Source: an uncultured Clostridia bacterium (GTDB taxonomy: Bacteria; Bacillota; Clostridia; Christensenellales; UBA1242). From it: DNA of 32,507 nt. The notes below the pieces were generated by a model. That model was not told where the DNA came from. It saw only the letters and a program-made list of their open reading frames with translations, and made no database searches. The DNA lies in assembly GCA_934778125.1 (NCBI GenBank), contig CAKVOF010000013.1, positions 1-32,507 on the forward strand, written 5' to 3'. Position 1 is the stretch's first letter. Each line of letters begins with the position of its first letter. The position numbers and the translations under genes are program-made. Shown here piece by piece: positions 15,006 through 25,100 of this stretch.

Positions 15006-16151
15006 ATGAAAAAAATAAGTAAAATTATGCTTGCTTTAGTTTTTGCCTTAATTCCTTGCCTGATGTTATTTTCATCTTGTTCATTAAATGTGAAAACTGT
15101 TGTGGTTCGCTATAACTTAAATGGCGGAAATTTCACTGAGGAATATAAAACTGAAAATAATATCTCATCAAAAAATGTTGCGAAAGTTGCAAATATTAAC
15201 TATTATGGCGGATTTTCTGATGGATTGGCTGATGAAAGGGCATTAGTTGCGCCAGAAGGAAAGGTGTTTGCTGGTTGGTATTTAGATAAAGAATGCACCG
15301 CTGATAATTACTTAACTTCTGCTAATTGGACAGCTTTTGCAAAGGCAATTGATGAAGACAAAGGCGATAATGTTATTTATGCAAAATGGATTGATAAAGG
15401 AACTAAAGATATTATCTTTGAAGTTGCTGATGATAATATAAGTTTCGCCCCAAGTTTCATAGTAAATAATATGGCAACAAATTCTAAAAAAGTTTGCTTT
15501 AATGTTTCTGCTTCAACATTTGAAAGTATTAAAGCTAGCTTGCCATCGGCAAATGATTTAATTGTTCCTGCTAATAAAGAGTTTAATAAATGGAAAGTTG
15601 AAAATAATGGGCACTACTATGATTTTAAAACTAAAAGTTATGATAAAAACGCAACAAATAAGATCAATGCGCATGTGAATTCTGAGTTTGACTCGGTTAA
15701 TTTTACTGAGTTTTTTGCTGAAGGGAACGAAGATGTTGCATATGTTCTTTTAAGACCAACTTTAAAAGATAAGCCAAACATAAGAGTTAATTTCTCTTTA
15801 GGCGATAAGGGTATATTTGATACAGAGTTGTTTATAAATGCTCCTTACCTTTACTCTTCAAATGAAGTAAAGAAAAACGAAAGAAATGAGATAATTGGTT
15901 ACTCTGGCGCAACTTGCGACATCAGATATGATATTGATTTTTCATTTATCAATGAAAACATGCCAAAAGCAACAGATATGGAACTAAATGAAGGTGTTAC
16001 TTTTGATGGTTGGAAAAAGTTCAAAGTTGATGGCAAAGAATACGATTTCACTGAGGAAAATTGGAATGCTCAAGTGAAAGCCATTCGCCCAACTTATGGT
16101 GAATTGGAATACGCTCCAAGAATTATTGATTTTATTTTAAGTGTTAAATAA
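15006..16151 (+). CDS. Lipoprotein with InlB-type repeat domain
   Basis: This 381-residue protein has a basic N-terminus, a hydrophobic signal segment and a lipobox-like FSSC, so it is probably lipidated at C25 and anchored outside the membrane. Residues about 31-131 form a Listeria-Bacteroides (InlB B-type) repeat: VVVRYNLNGGNF at the start, then FAGWYLDKECT and YAKW at the end, the beta-grasp-like pattern of surface adhesins. The rest (about 135-381) has weaker related pieces (FNKWKV, FDGWKKF) suggesting two diverged repeats. AAAGGAG precedes the ATG. It has its own promoter and terminator. The function is unknown; a surface role is inferred. Confidence 0.8.
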   Translation: MKKISKIMLALVFALIPCLMLFSSCSLNVKTVVVRYNLNGGNFTEEYKTENNISSKNVAKVANINYYGGFSDGLADERALVAPEGKVFAGWYLDKECTADNYLTSANWTAFAKAIDEDKGDNVIYAKWIDKGTKDIIFEVADDNISFAPSFIVNNMATNSKKVCFNVSASTFESIKASLPSANDLIVPANKEFNKWKVENNGHYYDFKTKSYDKNATNKINAHVNSEFDSVNFTEFFAEGNEDVAYVLLRPTLKDKPNIRVNFSLGDKGIFDTELFINAPYLYSSNEVKKNERNEIIGYSGATCDIRYDIDFSFINENMPKATDMELNEGVTFDGWKKFKVDGKEYDFTEENWNAQVKAIRPTYGELEYAPRIIDFILSVK

Positions 16152-16167
16152 TCAATTTAATAAATTT

Positions 16168-16198
16168 AAGCATCACTAAATTAAAGTGGTGCTTTTTT
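16168..16198 (+). terminator. Terminator after the lipoprotein gene
   Basis: AAGCATCACT (16168-16177) pairs with AGTGGTGCTT (16185-16194), including one A-T to G-T exchange, followed by T6. Confidence 0.88.
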
Positions 16199-16337
16199 AT
16201 GTGATATAAAACTTTTTATAATTAACATTTTAATATGAAATATCATAAAAAATATTTTAAATTTATGAGACATTGACCATGAAAATTTGTGTAAAATAAA
16301 AATATTTAAAAAAATTAAAAAATTTGTTGAAAAAGTA

Positions 16338-16366
16338 TTTACATTGTTATATTTTAGTGGTAAACT
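16338..16366 (+). promoter_or_regulatory. Candidate promoter of the MFS-like gene
   Basis: TTTACA (16338-16343) and TAAACT (16361-16366) are spaced by 17 bp. An alternative overlapping pair is TTGAAA (16327-16332) with TATTTT (16350-16355). Confidence 0.4.
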
Positions 16367-16402
16367 CTCCTAATTTTGTTTTAAAAGGACTTTAGATTTT
16401 AT

Positions 16403-17743
16403 ATGGAAAAGAAACTAAATTTAACTGCGTATTCACTTATTATTTCAAACGTTATAAACACAATAATTAACCTATTTGGAAACACATTCCTAGTTGCCTT
16501 CTTTTTGCAAGTAAGTTCTGAAAATATTCCAAATGTTGCTTTATTTTATATCATAACTTATGCTGTTATGCTAACGGTTTTTCCAGCTCTTATGGCACTC
16601 GTTAAGAAAACGAAAAGAATGGGAATTTATAGAGTGGGTATTGTTATTAAATGCTTGTTTATTTTGCTTATTGCTTTGCTTAAAGAAAAGATTACAACAT
16701 ATGTTGTTCTGGTAGCTTTGTTTAACGGGCTTAGTGAAACTTTCTATTGGTGCTCATATAATGTTTTGAAAAATGAAACAATGAGTAGCAAAGTTTTGAT
16801 GAAATATCAAGAAGTGTATTCAATAATCAATAAAGTTGTTAATTTGGTGTTCCCAGTTATTTTAGGTGCTGCCATTGAGTTTTCATCTTTTCTATATATC
16901 GCTTTTTATGTTTTGGGTTTTGGTATTTTGCAATTCATTTCATCATTTTTTATAAAAAATCCAAATGCTGTTGTTGATAAATATCACTTAATTGAATTTA
17001 TCAAAATCACCAAACAGCCGGATATGAAACCTCTTAGAGATAGCTATGTGATTATGTTCTTGAATGGGTTAAAGGCAGTTATTTCAACCTTAACTACTTT
17101 GGTTATTATGATGACTTTTAATTCTAATATGTCGTTAGGGGTTATAAGTTCGGTGTTTTCAATTCTTAGCATTTTGGGAACTTTTCTTTTCTTTAAGTTA
17201 TATAAACCTGAAAAATCTAAGTTGCTTTATATTCTTTGTGGAGTGATGCCAGTTTTAGCAACAATTGGAATGCTCGTTTCTCTAAATAAAATAACATTTA
17301 TAATATTTAATTTTATTTACACAATTTGTATGGTTACTCCAGAATTTATTGTTGATGTGGTAAAAAATAGAACGGTTAGGGAAGTGAATATGCATAAGTA
17401 TATTTGCGAACATCAAGCGTATTCTGAGATTTTTACCAACCTTGCAAGAGTTTTGGTGTATGGTGTTTTGTATGTTATGTCTGCATTCCAAAATGCAATG
17501 TTATTTAAAATCTTTTTGTTTATTGCAGTTATTTCTTTGCCTATTCTTTGCTTATATCTATATAAAATTGAAATGGAGATGTTTTTGTTCCATAAGGCCC
17601 ATAGAGAAGCAAGGGAAAGAAAAGAGAAGGAAAAACTTGAAAATAATTTGCACGAAGTTTTAAAAGATGAAAGTGAATTTGCATTGAAAAAAGAAGAAGA
17701 TGTGAATTATATGGAAAATATCAATTTAAATGAAACAAAATAA
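16403..17743 (+). CDS. MFS-like multi-spanning membrane protein
   Basis: This 446-residue protein has about ten to twelve hydrophobic segments in two halves joined by a more polar stretch (around 190-215), as in major facilitator superfamily transporters. A short basic loop (KKTKRMG) between early helices recalls the MFS loop 2-3 motif. The last 60 residues are a charged cytoplasmic tail (REARERKEKEKLE) with coiled-coil character. The substrate is not recognisable. AAGGA lies about 13 bases before the ATG, somewhat far. It stands alone between terminators. Confidence 0.75.
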   Translation: MEKKLNLTAYSLIISNVINTIINLFGNTFLVAFFLQVSSENIPNVALFYIITYAVMLTVFPALMALVKKTKRMGIYRVGIVIKCLFILLIALLKEKITTYVVLVALFNGLSETFYWCSYNVLKNETMSSKVLMKYQEVYSIINKVVNLVFPVILGAAIEFSSFLYIAFYVLGFGILQFISSFFIKNPNAVVDKYHLIEFIKITKQPDMKPLRDSYVIMFLNGLKAVISTLTTLVIMMTFNSNMSLGVISSVFSILSILGTFLFFKLYKPEKSKLLYILCGVMPVLATIGMLVSLNKITFIIFNFIYTICMVTPEFIVDVVKNRTVREVNMHKYICEHQAYSEIFTNLARVLVYGVLYVMSAFQNAMLFKIFLFIAVISLPILCLYLYKIEMEMFLFHKAHREARERKEKEKLENNLHEVLKDESEFALKKEEDVNYMENINLNETK

Positions 17744-17819
17744 AAGATTATAAAAATAATAGTTGAGAAAACAAGAGAACTTTATGATGGAAATTAAACT
17801 TCAGAATTGTTTTTATTTA

Positions 17820-17855
17820 AAATTGGCAATCAAAATGGTTACCAATTTTTTATTG
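17820..17855 (+). terminator. Probable terminator after the MFS-like gene
   Basis: AAATTGG (17820-17826) pairs with CCAATTT (17842-17848), with two inner A-T pairs after a mismatch, and a T-rich tail follows. The loop is large, so strength is uncertain. Confidence 0.5.
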
Positions 17856-17899
17856 TTTTCATATTATGAATTAGGCGGAATTCCGTTTAAGGAGAAAAT

Positions 17900-18664
17900 A
17901 TGGCAAAAATTATAAACACATCAAAAACCACATCAAAATATTCTTTGCCAGATGGCTCAGAAAGTCAAATTGAAACCAGAAGCAATGAAGCGGTGGTTGA
18001 AAATATGAGCGTGTCTTTTATTAAACTGAGAACTAGTGCGAAAGAATATGCAGAAAGAAATAGCGAAGTTGAGCAAACTTTAACTTTAACCAATAATAGT
18101 GAATATGAGATAACGGATTTAAATATCAAAGATAACATAAGCAATGGTGGTAAATTTAAAGAAGGCTCAGTTAGAATAGACAATGTGGTTTTTGAGAATT
18201 ACGACATAACAACAGGTTTTAACATAGATTCTATCCAACCTGGCGGAACAAAAGTGATAAAGTATACTGCAATAGTTACTGATAATCCTGATGTTGATCA
18301 GATTCAATTCATATCAAATGTTAAGTATTCGGTTAATGAGCAAAGAGATATAATTGAAAATTCAAATAAAGTGATATTAAACATTATTGATGAGTTAATC
18401 GTGATTGAGAAAACAGCGAATAAAAACGTTGCGATTAAAGGCGACACACTAACTTTCACCCACATAGTTAAAAATGAAGGTAAAATTAAAAACACAGAAG
18501 TGTTCTTCCAAGATATATTGCCTTTGGGTGTTACATTTGTTACTGGAAGTGTTAAAATTGATGATGCATTGCAAGCCGACAAAAACCCTTCAACGGGATT
18601 TATGCTAAAAGATTTAGATGCAAATGCACACACAAAAATAGAGTTTCAAGTTAGAGTGGACTAA
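17900..18664 (+). CDS. DUF11-type repeat protein
   Basis: This 254-residue protein carries two copies of the DUF11 / conserved repeat domain, an immunoglobulin-like beta fold. Copy 1 is at about 38-160 and copy 2 at about 165-254. Both show the usual order: a T-L-T-N or T-H-I-V-K-N-E-G strand, D-x-I-L-P-L-G or equivalent, GSVRIDNV / GSVKIDDA, and TGFNID / TGFMLKDLDAN. There is no signal peptide, membrane segment or sorting signal, so it is either cytoplasmic in the mother cell (spore coat or exosporium, as for some clostridial DUF11 proteins) or exported another way. AAGGAG precedes the ATG. It overlaps the next gene by one base. Confidence 0.82.
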   Translation: MAKIINTSKTTSKYSLPDGSESQIETRSNEAVVENMSVSFIKLRTSAKEYAERNSEVEQTLTLTNNSEYEITDLNIKDNISNGGKFKEGSVRIDNVVFENYDITTGFNIDSIQPGGTKVIKYTAIVTDNPDVDQIQFISNVKYSVNEQRDIIENSNKVILNIIDELIVIEKTANKNVAIKGDTLTFTHIVKNEGKIKNTEVFFQDILPLGVTFVTGSVKIDDALQADKNPSTGFMLKDLDANAHTKIEFQVRVD

Positions 18665-18885
18665 TGAGAAAGAAACTATTGTTCCAATCAAAAATTTCGT
18701 GCGTTAGATTAGGCGAGCGAAAAGAATATTTTAGCAATGTTTTTGAATTGGTGGTGGAAACTCCTTCTAAAAAAACATTTATGCCATTAAAAATGCCTAA
18801 AAATCTTAATTTTGGCGAATGCTGTGTGCTTAAAAAAAAGGTTCGCCCTTGCTTAAATAAAAAAAGGTTTTGGTTGTGTTTTTAA
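18664..18885 (+). CDS. Small basic protein coupled to the DUF11 gene
   Basis: This 73-residue protein is not recognised. It starts in a TAATG overlap with the DUF11 gene, a hallmark of translational coupling. It is rich in Lys and Arg, has six cysteines or fewer (C13, CC in GECC, and two near the end) and ends in RFWLCF. The pattern of short strands suggests a small beta fold. The coding strength is supported by the overlap and by the terminator that begins at its stop codon. A partner role with the DUF11 protein is inferred. Confidence 0.65.
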   Translation: MRKKLLFQSKISCVRLGERKEYFSNVFELVVETPSKKTFMPLKMPKNLNFGECCVLKKKVRPCLNKKRFWLCF

Positions 18886-18915
18886 AAGTATGAATTCAAA
18901 ATTCATACTTTTTTG
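18884..18915 (+). terminator. Terminator after the DUF11 operon
   Basis: A 12-bp perfect stem AAAAGTATGAAT / ATTCATACTTTT (18884-18895 with 18901-18912) with a 5-nt loop and further Ts; it overlaps the stop codon. Confidence 0.9.
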
Positions 18916-19073
18916 TATAAAAAAATTTTATGCTTTTATGCAACGATATTAAGTTTTGTTTTATATTTTAAAAATTTATAAATTGATGTCAAAACAGTTT
19001 ATGTTTTAATACTAATGTGGTTTTGTTTATCTAAGAATATTAGAAAGACTACTAATAAACTTTACTTTTAAAC

Positions 19074-19102
19074 TTGCCTATGTTATATTATTAGAGTATA
19101 TT
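19074..19102 (+). promoter_or_regulatory. Candidate promoter of the giant lipoprotein gene
   Basis: TTGCCT (19074-19079) and TATATT (19097-19102) are spaced by 17 bp. The start codon follows 46 bp after the -10 box. The -10 box lies inside a 19-bp palindrome. Confidence 0.5.
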
Positions 19103-19111
19103 ATATACTCT
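19093..19111. promoter_or_regulatory. 19-bp palindrome over the promoter
   Basis: AGAGTATATTATATACTCT is a perfect 9+1+9 palindrome covering the -10 box and the predicted transcription start. Its form resembles a repressor operator, though the sequence differs from the XRE-1 sites. Confidence 0.5.
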
Positions 19112-19147
19112 TTATATATGTTTCGATTTGAGTTAAGGAGTTTTCAA

Positions 19148-22100
19148 ATGAAAGGAAAGAATTTATTTAAATTGTTGCTTGCGTTGTGTTTAACAGGTGT
19201 TCCTGGGATTGCACTATCAGGGTGTGGTGAAACAGATCCCGGCACTGGTGGAGGTGGCTCTCAAGAGCAACCGCACAATGTGAGTTTTGATGTGAAAAAT
19301 GGTGCTGTTCATTATATTAACAATGTGGGTTATGGTGATGAGGAATTTGATGATATAACATTACCTAAAAGTGCTAATGCGATATACTATTCAATGATGT
19401 CGAATAGCGAAGTGAGAAAACTAACCATTCCAAAAAACATTGAAAAGATTGTTGATAATGATGGTGTTCCTTGTTCAACAGAGTTTTTAGTGAGAGAGTT
19501 CACTCTTTTAGGAAAAGGTTATATTAACGAAATAGTTGTGGAAGATGGAAACCTAGCTTTTTCTATGGAAAATGGCTGTTTGATGTATAACGGAATTTTG
19601 CTTTATGCAACTCCTAAAATTGCTGAAAGTGAAAATTTGGAAATAGATTCTAAAAATGTTGCAGATAATGCATTTTTGGCCCTTAGAAATATGGCTGAGC
19701 GTGAAGAGTTTTCGGGCAACTTCAATCTAAGAAATTTGATTGTTGATTTTAATAATGATAGCAAGAGTATGGCATTAGATGAAGTGTTGACTATTTTAGA
19801 TAAGTATAGCGATAAGCAAGTTTATCTTGATTCAATAGAATTGAGAAATGTTCCTAGTAATGTTGATTTAAGTTTAATTAATGCAAGGAAAATTGTGATA
19901 AGTGGAAGTGATAGTGTTTCTATTCAACTTGGTGATGTTAACAACATTGAGTTGAAAGGAGGGATCAAAAGATTTGATATAACTTTAAGAAGTGATAATC
20001 AAGTTGTTGTTAATTTGCCAACCTCATTGAAATATCAATCAAGAATTTATGGATGCAGTAGTGTTGTGTATAACATTCCTTTAACTCATCTTGAATTTGA
20101 AGATAGCCTTTATTATAGATTATTGGGGCTAGATAATGCATTTGAGGGCGAATATAGTTATAAAAACATCGGGTTGCAAGACAACATTAATTTGTTAGAT
20201 GGAGATGCTAATGTTGTTTTAAATTTCAAAGAACATTCAATTGAAGATGAAAACAAAATTGAATTCTATAAACACTTCAAATATGAAGTTTTAAATGAAG
20301 GTGTTGTTGTTAGAGGTGTGTATGGTGATGAGCCTAGCGGAGGTTTTGTTATCCCAGAACAAATTAATGGCATAAACGTTATTAAAGTTATGTTTAGCGA
20401 TAGCGAAGTTTGCATAAATAACAATTATGTTAGTCCAACATATAGAATCTCTAAAATTACTTTGCCAAACACTATTAAAGAAATTGAAAGTGAAACATCA
20501 AATTACACATTTGAAGAAGTTAGATTTAATGGTAACATAAGTGAGTGTGAAAAAATAAAAAACGAGTTTGTAAAAATTTCAAGCGGAATTTCAAATTCGA
20601 AAATTACTTGTGTTGATGGCGATGTGAAATTATCTGAAAAAATTTTCGCTAACGCTCAATACATATTTGAAAACAATAATCAAGAGACTTACACAGTTAA
20701 AGCTGATTTCGAAAATGACAATTATGAAATAGAATGCAAAATTTATGTTAATGAAGAATTAAGAACTTTAAAAACTCATAAAATTGGTCAAGCGTTTGAA
20801 GAGCAGGCAAATTTATTATATTTTGATTTATCAATTAATGAAGATTCATGTTATTTTTATAGAAACCTAATTTTAAAACGTGAAGAAAAGTTTGATGGTG
20901 AAAGTGGAAAATATTATTACGATTTAAAACTTTCGGAAGATGGAGGTTCATTATATACTTCATCAACTAGTAGGCAAGCGTTTGAGGGTAAAATTGAGCA
21001 TAAATTTCACGATGTTGTTATAAGAAATGCAACTTGCGAAAATGAAGGATATGTTCAAGATAAATGTGAAATTTGTGGTGAAGTGAGAGATAGCAGAACT
21101 CTTCCTATGCTAAGCCATGATATTGAAACAAATATAGAAAGTGAACAATTTGGTTATTGCAAAAATGGGTGTGATGAATATAAACTTGGCACAATTAGAA
21201 GTGGTTTTAGGAACAATGTTGAATATAAAGAGATAATTTTTGGTTCTGGCTATGGTGTTCAAGAATGCAGAAATCAAATAACAGAATTAAAATTCCCAAA
21301 AGATATAACGGATGTTATTTTCAATGACGATATAAAATCATTATTCCCTAATTTAAATAGCATTTGTGTTTCAAACTTAAAAGAGTACTTGAATTGTTTA
21401 TTTAATAGTGGGGATAAACCTTTAGCAAATGGAATTAGTCTTAAAATAAAAAATGGCGAAACGAATCAATATGAGTTGCTTGAAAACTTGGTAATAAATG
21501 ATGAAATATTTGAAGATGTTAAGCAATGGAAGATAAATGATTATGCATTCTATGGCTACTCAAGTTTAAAAAATCTAACCATTCAAATTTCAGATAACGT
21601 TAAAAAGTTTAGAGTTGGTGCTTATGCATTTGGAAACACTAATTTAGAGAAAATAAATGTTGTTTCAAAGTATGGAATAATTGATTCAACGGCATTTAAT
21701 GGTGCAAGTGTTAAGGAAATTGAAAGAATAACAACCGCTTCAAGTTCAAATAGTGCGATGCTAGCTTTAGTTAATGCAAACCCTAATGCTAAGAAAAAAG
21801 ACTTAGTTATTTATACAAGCAATTATTCAAACGATTCTTTAGGGAAATTTGAAAATGCATATATTGAACTTAGAGTTGATGAATATTCTTCTAGCGAATC
21901 GTATTCTATTTATAAAAAGATATGTGCCGATAATGTTTATATTAAAGATTTGAAAACTTGGTTAAAATTGAATTTATATGGAACATTCGATAATGCAATA
22001 AACCTAAATGTTAAAAATGGCGAAAGTTATCAAAAAGTTACACAAATAGATTTTAATAATAGTGAATTAAGAGATATTGGAAGCATATCGGCAAACATTC

Positions 22101-25100
22101 TTAACATTGATGGATTAACAAATGTTATTTTAAGTTCATCTATAACATATATTGAAGAAGGTGCATTTGGCGACTCAATTCAAGAAGTTACTGCTCCAGT
22201 TGGTATTGTAAAATATATTGGTGGCAGTGTTAAAAAATTGAATGTTGTTGGAGACTCATCAAGTTCTGTTCTTATGGGAGAGAACAATAAAGCCTTGCAG
22301 GGATTATTTGAAGAAGTTAATTTGTCTAATGATATAACAGCGATTGGTGGTGGAACCTTTAATGGAAATAAGGCATTAAGGAAAATCAATCTTGAAAATG
22401 TTCAAACCATTGGTGCGGGTGCGTTTAATGGTTGCACATCTTTGGAAAGTGTGGGCAAAACTCACAAGTTAACCGAAATAAACAACTACACTTTCTATAA
22501 TTGTTCAAGTTTGTTAGAATTTAACTTGTGTGATATAAGCAAAGTTGGAGTGGAAGCATTCAATGGTTGTTCTAATTTAACTATTGCTTCATCTTTTAAA
22601 AACATAACAGAGATTTCTTCTAAAGCTTTCGCTGGAATAAAGGCTATTGATGAGTTGGATTTAACAAGTTTGTCTAATTGCTCTAGTGATGCATTTAGTG
22701 GAACGGGTGTTAATAATGTGATATTCAACACATACTATAGTTCATTTGGGATTAAACCACTAAAGAAAATGGTTGTTAAGTCTTGCAGTGGTGCAATCAC
22801 TTTGCCAAATTTTGATGAATGTATGAATATTGAAATACATTTGCCAAGTGGAGTGTCAACAATCGTTGGAAATACTAACGCAAATTGGAAAGTTTATTTC
22901 GATGGAAGTGTGGAAGATTGGGCAAAAATATCTGTGATTAATGGTGGTGTGTGTAATCTATATATTAATGGAAATGATATTGAAGATGTTGTGCTTGAAA
23001 ATGTGGAGACTATAGGGAATGCTTTTGCTGGGCTAACATCAATTAAATCATTATCAATAAAGAATGCAAAATCGATTGGTTCATTTGCAGATTGTTCTAA
23101 CTTAACAAGTGTTAGCATTGAAAATAGCACAAACACTAATACGATGAATTTAAACGAAACATTTAAGAATTGCACAAGCTTAACTAGTTTTAGTTGCGGT
23201 GATAAAATTTCTTTAACAAACACTTTTGCTGGTTGTTTAAATCTAAAAAACCTTATAATTCCAAACGCAACAAGAAGCTACTCTAGTGGCAATAATGTGT
23301 TGAATGGAGTTAGAAAATTCGATCAAATTGAAGCTAGTGCCGAATTCTTAACTAACATAAACAACAATGAACTTAGTGGTGATTCGAAATTAATAGTTCA
23401 AGACCTTATTATAAGCGATGTTAAATCAAGTGGTTGGAGTTATAGCTTTGGCAATATCAATGTTGGTGAATCTCTAAAATTTACGGAAGGATCGAAAAGC
23501 GTTTATGGTGTTGGAAATATTGTTAAAGAAATAACTATTCCAAGTTCGGTTGAAATTTTTAACGATTCGCTATTTAATTCGTTATCTAATAACTCAACTT
23601 TAAAGTTTAATTTTGATATAAGCACATATGCAAGCAAGGATTATAATAGAAGTTTCTTTGGCATAACAAACAACATTAAATTCAAAAATGGTGATGATTT
23701 TGAAAGTGCTTCTGGAAATATAACCTTAAATGGAATAACCAAAATTGGAAAAAATGCATTCAATGGAGCAAGAAACATTCAAACAATAAGTATTCCAGAA
23801 AGTTGTTTAACTATTGATAGTACTGCATTAAATAATATGAGTGGGCTAACATCTTTAACAATTCCAGAGAGTTGCACCTATGGTGAAAAATTGCTTGAGG
23901 GTTGCGTTAGTATGCAAACTTTAACAATTTCTAATGGATTTGAAACTATAAGCACAATGTTTGGAGGAACTATCCCAGAATCACTTAATAAGGTGGAGGT
24001 TAAGTCTTGGAAAGTTAGTGGCGGGAAAAGAATAATTCCAGAAGGTATGTTTAGTGGATTCACAAAAGAAATAGTTTTTGACAACAACTATAACAAAATT
24101 GACAAAAACGCTTTTAATGGAACAAATATATCAAGTTTAACTATTTCAGATAATTGCACAGAAATAAGTGAAGGTGCATTCAATGGAATGGGTAACTTAA
24201 CGGATCTTACTCTTCCAAAAAATTGTGCATACACATCTTCTATTATTAGCGAGTGTGATAAATTAGAAAAACTATCATTGCCTAATGCTCAATGTTCTGT
24301 GAGTGAAATTTTTGGTGGGAATACACCAAAATCATTAAAAGAACTAACAATTCGTTCTTGGGAAAATAATGGTAGTAAAGTTATTCCAAATAGTATGTTT
24401 GAGAATATATCTAACTTAACACTAAACTATCCATCTGACTACACTGCAATCGGAAATAACGCGTTTAAAGGAACGAATATCACATCAATTGAAATTTCTA
24501 GCACTTGTGTTAGTATTGGTGAGAGTGCATTCGTGGGAACTAAAATTAGCTCGCTAGCGATTCCAGATTCGGTTAAATCAATTGGAGAAAGTGCATTTGA
24601 AGGGGTTAGCTCACTTAGCAGTTTAACAATGTCTAGCTCGTGTGAGAGTATTGGTGATAAAGCATTTAAAGGAACTAGCATATCAACTCTTGCATTAAAA
24701 TCTGGTGCAACGATTGGTAAAGAAGCATTTGCATGCGTTCCAGCTCTTGAAACTTTAACTATTGCAAGTGGTTGCGCTAGAATTGGTGATAGGGCATTTA
24801 TGCAAACTGGTATCAAATCGTTAACAATTCCAGATTCAGTTGTTGAGATTGGAGAGAGTGCATTTGAAGATTGTTTAAAATTAACTGATGTTATTTTCGA
24901 TGGATTTAGTCAAGCAAAAACTTTTAACGCTCATGCATTCAAGGGCTCAAAGAATATTACAAACACTCGCATTAATGCAAGTGAAAACACATATTTAAGT
25001 GGCACAAAATGGTTGGATAGCACATTCAAAGCGTTAGACGAAAACAATTTGAACGAAAGTGATGGCGACTGCAATCCAACTTTCTATAGTAAAAACTTAT

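Noticed and set aside
24440..24900. Regular DNA repeats that might suggest a CRISPR array.
   Set aside because: The periodicity encodes in-frame leucine-rich repeats with drifting sequence; there are no identical repeats with unique spacers.
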